From assembly GCA_035552155.1 (NCBI GenBank), contig DASZLX010000027.1, positions 1 through 64,000 of the forward strand: 64,000 nucleotides of DNA. The letters run 5' to 3'. The notes under the pieces are model-generated. The model did no database searches, had not been told where the DNA came from, and was given only the letters and a program-made list of their open reading frames with translations. The stretch's first letter is position 1. Each line of letters opens with the position of its first letter. Below are positions 61,186-64,000 of this stretch, in pieces. The translations under genes were made by a program, and so were the position numbers. This DNA comes from DASXHY01 sp035552155. Lineage in GTDB: Bacteria > Verrucomicrobiota > Verrucomicrobiia > Limisphaerales > DASXHY01.

Positions 61186-61484
61186 AGGTGCGGATTCTCA
61201 GTTCCGCGCTCGAGGATCTTGCTATTGGCCGTGAGTTTTACGACAAGCAAGAGGTTGGAATTGGCGATTATTTTTTCGATTCTCTTTTCTCGGATATTGA
61301 TTCGCTTTCTCTTTTTGGCGGCATTCATCGGAAGGCTTCCGGATTTCATCGCCTTCTGGCGCGCCGTTTTCCGTATGCCGTGTATTACAAAATGGATTCT
61401 GACGGGTCGGTGATTGTGTATCGAGTTCTGGATTGTCGGCAGGATCCGGTAAAAACACGCCGGGCATTAAAATCCAGCCAATGA
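61182..61484 (+). CDS. ParE/RelE-superfamily toxin
   Basis: A 100-aa toxin with the compact RelE/ParE fold: LSSALEDLAIGREFYDKQE (N-terminal helix), then GGIHRKASGFHRLLARRFPYAVYYKMDSDGSVIVYRVLDCRQDP. The strand LLARRFPYAVYY and the VLDCRQDP end are usual. Target (gyrase or ribosome-bound mRNA) cannot be told. It forms the second toxin-antitoxin pair in the window and is convergent with the phospholipase-D gene. Confidence 0.85.
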   Translation: MKVRILSSALEDLAIGREFYDKQEVGIGDYFFDSLFSDIDSLSLFGGIHRKASGFHRLLARRFPYAVYYKMDSDGSVIVYRVLDCRQDPVKTRRALKSSQ

Positions 61485-61497
61485 TTTGCCGCGACCA

Positions 61498-62637
61498 TCA
61501 ATCCGGCAACGCCCGCCATTGCCGCCGCGCAAAATAAGGATCAATCCTCACCAATACCCAGTAGGCGAAACGCTGTTTGATTTTTTGCCACAACGTCCGC
61601 GACTTGCGCCACTGCTCCAGCTCGATCGGATGCGAGTGTTTCAAGCTGGCGGCGAAAACGTCGCGCGCCTGCCGGGCAATTTCCGCATTCTGAAACCGGA
61701 TCATCAGCTCATAGTTAATCTGCAAACTGCGCTGGTCGAGGTTTGATGAGCCGATATACACCACGTCGTCCACGATGATCAATTTCGCGTGCAGGATTTG
61801 CGGCTCGTATTCATAAATCTTCACTCCGGCTTTCAACAGGCGCCGGTATAAACTGCGCCCGGCCAATTGCGAAAGCTGCACGTCGGATTTGCCCGCGAGA
61901 ATTAATTGCACGTTGCCGCCCCGCTTCACCACCTCCGTCAGTCCCCGCCGCAGACTCCACGTGGGCAGAAAATAGGCGACGATGATTTTTACGTCGCGCG
62001 CGTGTTCCAAGTCCCGCCGCAACGCGTGTTTGATGGGGCTTTGCCCGCGCCCCGGCCCGCCAAAAAGAATTTGCTCCGCCGGCCAGGTCACGGATTTCTT
62101 GGCGTCGAAACGGCGGAAGCGCATGAAGCGCTTGTGCCGGAAATCCGCCCGAGCGAACATTTCATCGAAGGACGACGCCAACTGCCTCGCGAGTGGGCCC
62201 GTGATTTTGAGGCCCACGTCGCACCAGCCGCACTTGACTCCATCGCCTTCATATTCCGGCGCGATATTGAATCCGCCCACGAACGCCACGGTATCATCGC
62301 AGACGAGCAGCTTGCGATGGTTGCGAATGGAGAGGCGATTGAGCGCGATCGGATTGAACACCCGCACTTCCGCGCCGGCGTCGCTCAGTGGCTCGAAAAA
62401 ATTTCCCGGCAGGGCATAGGAACCCAGCCCGTCGATGAGCACGCGCACGCGTATTCCGCGCCGCCGCGCGCGCACCAGGACATCGCGAAAGCGTTCGCCG
62501 GGCGAGCCCGGGGAAAACGTATAGGTCTCGAGGCACACTTCGCTTTTGGCTGCTTCGATGGCGGCCAGCATCGCGGGGAAAATTTCATCCCCGGTGCACA
62601 ACCAGTTGTAGGTGACATTGGCCTCGGCTGACGACAT
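61498..62637 (-). CDS. Phospholipase D-type cardiolipin synthase
   Basis: A 379-aa protein with two HKD motifs, NHRKLLVCDD and HAKLIIVDD, the pair that forms the phosphatidyl-transfer site; each is followed by GG/GSSN (FVGGFNI, YIGSSNLDQRS). It lacks the N-terminal membrane helices of ClsA and resembles ClsB/ClsC in length. I use ATG 62637 (MSSAEANVTYNWL); longer frames reach 63045 but give low-complexity text without family support. ATG 62691 and 62730 are also possible. Cardiolipin synthase is likely, other phosphatidyl transferases possible. Confidence 0.85.
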   Translation of the reverse strand: MSSAEANVTYNWLCTGDEIFPAMLAAIEAAKSEVCLETYTFSPGSPGERFRDVLVRARRRGIRVRVLIDGLGSYALPGNFFEPLSDAGAEVRVFNPIALNRLSIRNHRKLLVCDDTVAFVGGFNIAPEYEGDGVKCGWCDVGLKITGPLARQLASSFDEMFARADFRHKRFMRFRRFDAKKSVTWPAEQILFGGPGRGQSPIKHALRRDLEHARDVKIIVAYFLPTWSLRRGLTEVVKRGGNVQLILAGKSDVQLSQLAGRSLYRRLLKAGVKIYEYEPQILHAKLIIVDDVVYIGSSNLDQRSLQINYELMIRFQNAEIARQARDVFAASLKHSHPIELEQWRKSRTLWQKIKQRFAYWVLVRIDPYFARRQWRALPD

Positions 62638-62700
62638 GCCCGCACAAGTTATTTTGTAAGGAATGAATTGGCAATCGCGACAAAACCCCATGACAAAAGC

Positions 62701-62780
62701 GCCAGACCGTTGGAGTTCAGGCTTTAGCATGGTGGAAACACCAAAGCGTGAGTTCCAACCATCCCGGCAGAGGTTCTGGC
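62701..62780. repeat. 80-bp nested inverted-repeat element
   Basis: Outer arms GCCAGACC (62701-62708) and GGTTCTGGC (62772-62780), middle arms GTTGGAGTTCAGGCTTT (62709-62725) and AAAGCGTGAGTTCCAAC (62743-62759, 13 of 17 paired) and an inner hairpin GGTG-GAAA-CACC (62731-62742) nest into one long stem. It lies in the divergent gap between the synthase and DsbD-like genes. It looks like a REP or MITE unit; no ORF inside. Confidence 0.6.
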
Positions 62781-62840
62781 AATCTAAATAAATCGAGAAA
62801 AAAGTTCTAATTTTTAGCAAACTAGAGCATCTATACCTGT

Positions 62841-64000
62841 GTGAGAATCCTGCGAATACTTCTAATAGCCCTTTGCGCGGGCCTGGCGACCACCGCGGCC
62901 CGGGGGGCGCATACGCAGGCGGAATTGGTTCTGGCCGATGATTTGGCAAAACCCGGCGACACGGTCCTGGCGGGTGTTCATTTAAAAATGGAGGCGGGCT
63001 GGCACACGTACTGGAAAAATCCCGGTTCGGCTGGCATGGCCACAAAAATCGAATGGACGCTGCCAGCGGGCGTCACTGCCGGAGAAATCGAATGGCCGCT
63101 GCCGGAAAAAATGCCTCCGGACGAAGTCATCACCTACGCCTACGAAAACGAAGTCGTGCTGCTGGTTCCGCTGAAGCTCGCCGCGGATTTGAAGCCGGGC
63201 CCGCTCGAGTTGAAGGCCCAAGTGTCATGGCTCGAATGCAAGGAGCAATGCATTCCCGCCGGCGGGGCGGTTCAAACGACCTTGAACGTGGGCACGGAAA
63301 CCAAACTGTCCGTCAATGCCGCCTTGCTCAATACATGGCAAAGCAAGACGCCCGGCGACGCGAGTTCCTTTGCGATCGGAGCGCACTGGGAAAAAACCGC
63401 GGACAACGACATGCGCACATTGGTCCTCCAGGGAACGCCGAGCGGCGGTGACAGCAGCCCGGTGGCAAAAGCGGATTTTTTTCCGGAGGCCAGTGACGAC
63501 TTTGAAGTTCAGGGCGCGACCACCAGGATACCGTCAAAAAACGGTTTTGCGCTGAGCAAAGCCGTCAAAAAATTCTCCGGCGACTGGCCGGCGAAGATCA
63601 GCGGTGTGGTGGTGATTGAAAACGGCAATGAGAGAAAAGGCTTTGAAATATATGTGCCGGTCACCGCGAGCGCGATCGCAGCCGCGCCAACGCCTGTTCC
63701 CACGAAAGCAGCTTCGCAGCCTGCCCAGCCTCTTTGGCGAATGCTTCTCTACGCGTTTATCGGCGGGCTGATATTGAACGTCATGCCGTGCGTTCTGCCG
63801 GTGATTGCGCTGAAGATTCTGGGGTTCGTGAGGGAGGCGGCAAATGATCGGAGGCAATTGCGGAAGCTGGGGCTCGTGTATCTCGCGGGTGTGCTGGCTT
63901 CGTTTTTGATTCTTGCCATCCTGGTCATCGGGTTGAAAGCGGCGGGAGGCCGGGTCGGTTGGGGCTTCCAATTTAATAACCCATATTTTCTTTTGGCGAT
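62841..64000 (+). CDS. DsbD-like thiol:disulfide interchange protein (partial, cut by window end)
   Basis: A frame of 386 codons open to the window edge. GTG 62841 starts a signal peptide (MRILRILLIALCAGLATTAARG). The N-terminal periplasmic domain is DsbD-alpha/ScsB-like (GWHTYWKNPGSAGMATKI, ...SWLECKEQCIPAG with C133 and C137), then a linker with Pro/Ala, and the first membrane helices of the electron-transfer core with the redox motif NVMPCVLPV (about 313-321, C317). The C-terminal thioredoxin domain lies outside. DsbD proteins move electrons from cytoplasmic thioredoxin to the periplasm. Confidence 0.87.
   Translation, partial: MRILRILLIALCAGLATTAARGAHTQAELVLADDLAKPGDTVLAGVHLKMEAGWHTYWKNPGSAGMATKIEWTLPAGVTAGEIEWPLPEKMPPDEVITYAYENEVVLLVPLKLAADLKPGPLELKAQVSWLECKEQCIPAGGAVQTTLNVGTETKLSVNAALLNTWQSKTPGDASSFAIGAHWEKTADNDMRTLVLQGTPSGGDSSPVAKADFFPEASDDFEVQGATTRIPSKNGFALSKAVKKFSGDWPAKISGVVVIENGNERKGFEIYVPVTASAIAAAPTPVPTKAASQPAQPLWRMLLYAFIGGLILNVMPCVLPVIALKILGFVREAANDRRQLRKLGLVYLAGVLASFLILAILVIGLKAAGGRVGWGFQFNNPYFLLA

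Noticed and set aside
62638..63045. N-terminal extension of the phospholipase-D-type gene
   Set aside because: It would run through the nested inverted repeat and antisense to the DsbD-like gene start, and it reads as Pro/Arg-rich noise.

Overview
The window looks like chromosomal DNA of a Gram-negative member of the Verrucomicrobiota, probably the Pedosphaera/Limisphaerales side of the phylum (inference; no rRNA is present to confirm it). The reasons are the combination of lipopolysaccharide genes (kdsA, kdsC, lptC/lptA/lptB-like) with HPr kinase/HPr, RNase Y and GatCAB, pseudopilin-like proteins with the NNLR / AKQQWALEN signature, a secretin operon, and long palindromic intergenic spacers. 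Shine-Dalgarno signals are weak and GTG/TTG starts are frequent, so many starts are judged from protein families.

Layout. 1-1.6 kb: the end of a chromosomal integron (integrase, attI region, one complete cassette with attC, start of a second cassette). 1.7-8.1 kb: a type II secretion/type IV pilus-like operon (GspE, GspL/PilM, GspM/PilO, secretin), then a secreted beta-helix/Ig-like protein. 10.5-12.2 kb: a lipoprotein metallopeptidase and a stand-alone response regulator on the minus strand. 12.4-17.3 kb: an envelope cluster kdsA-kdsC-lptC-lptA-lptB followed by hprK and ptsH. 17.3-21.2 kb: a MazF-type toxin-antitoxin pair and gatC-gatA-gatB. 21.4-30.1 kb: mpl, folE, a lipase, threonine synthase overlapping a cystathionine gamma-synthase-like enzyme, a TPR protein, a coiled-coil membrane protein and a small lipoprotein. 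30.3-32.6 kb: rny and 5-formyl-THF cyclo-ligase, preceded by a previously unmarked candidate 6S RNA. 32.6-39.4 kb: GH2 and GH5 glycosidases around a pseudopilin, an Rrf2 regulator and tgt. 39.7-50.3 kb: an ECF sigma factor translationally coupled to a mosaic anti-sigma/pseudopilin/secretin-like/VWA protein, followed by a giant membrane protein split by a one-base frameshift. 50.6-64 kb: a GIY-YIG-like protein, a BtuF-like protein, gltD and gltB, an ACT-domain protein with a lipoprotein, a SirB1-like protein, a ParE-type toxin-antitoxin pair, a phospholipase-D-type synthase, and the start of a DsbD-like gene cut by the window end.

How it fits together. Most genes are housekeeping: cell-envelope building, amino-acid and nitrogen metabolism, and tRNA-dependent amidation. 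The accessory interest lies in the integron, two toxin-antitoxin pairs, several structured inverted-repeat elements (1.65, 10.4, 15.8, 38.1, 50.4, 59.5 and 62.7 kb), the 6S RNA candidate and, above all, the 39.7-50.3 kb locus, which reads like an ECF-controlled envelope system with unusual domain fusions.
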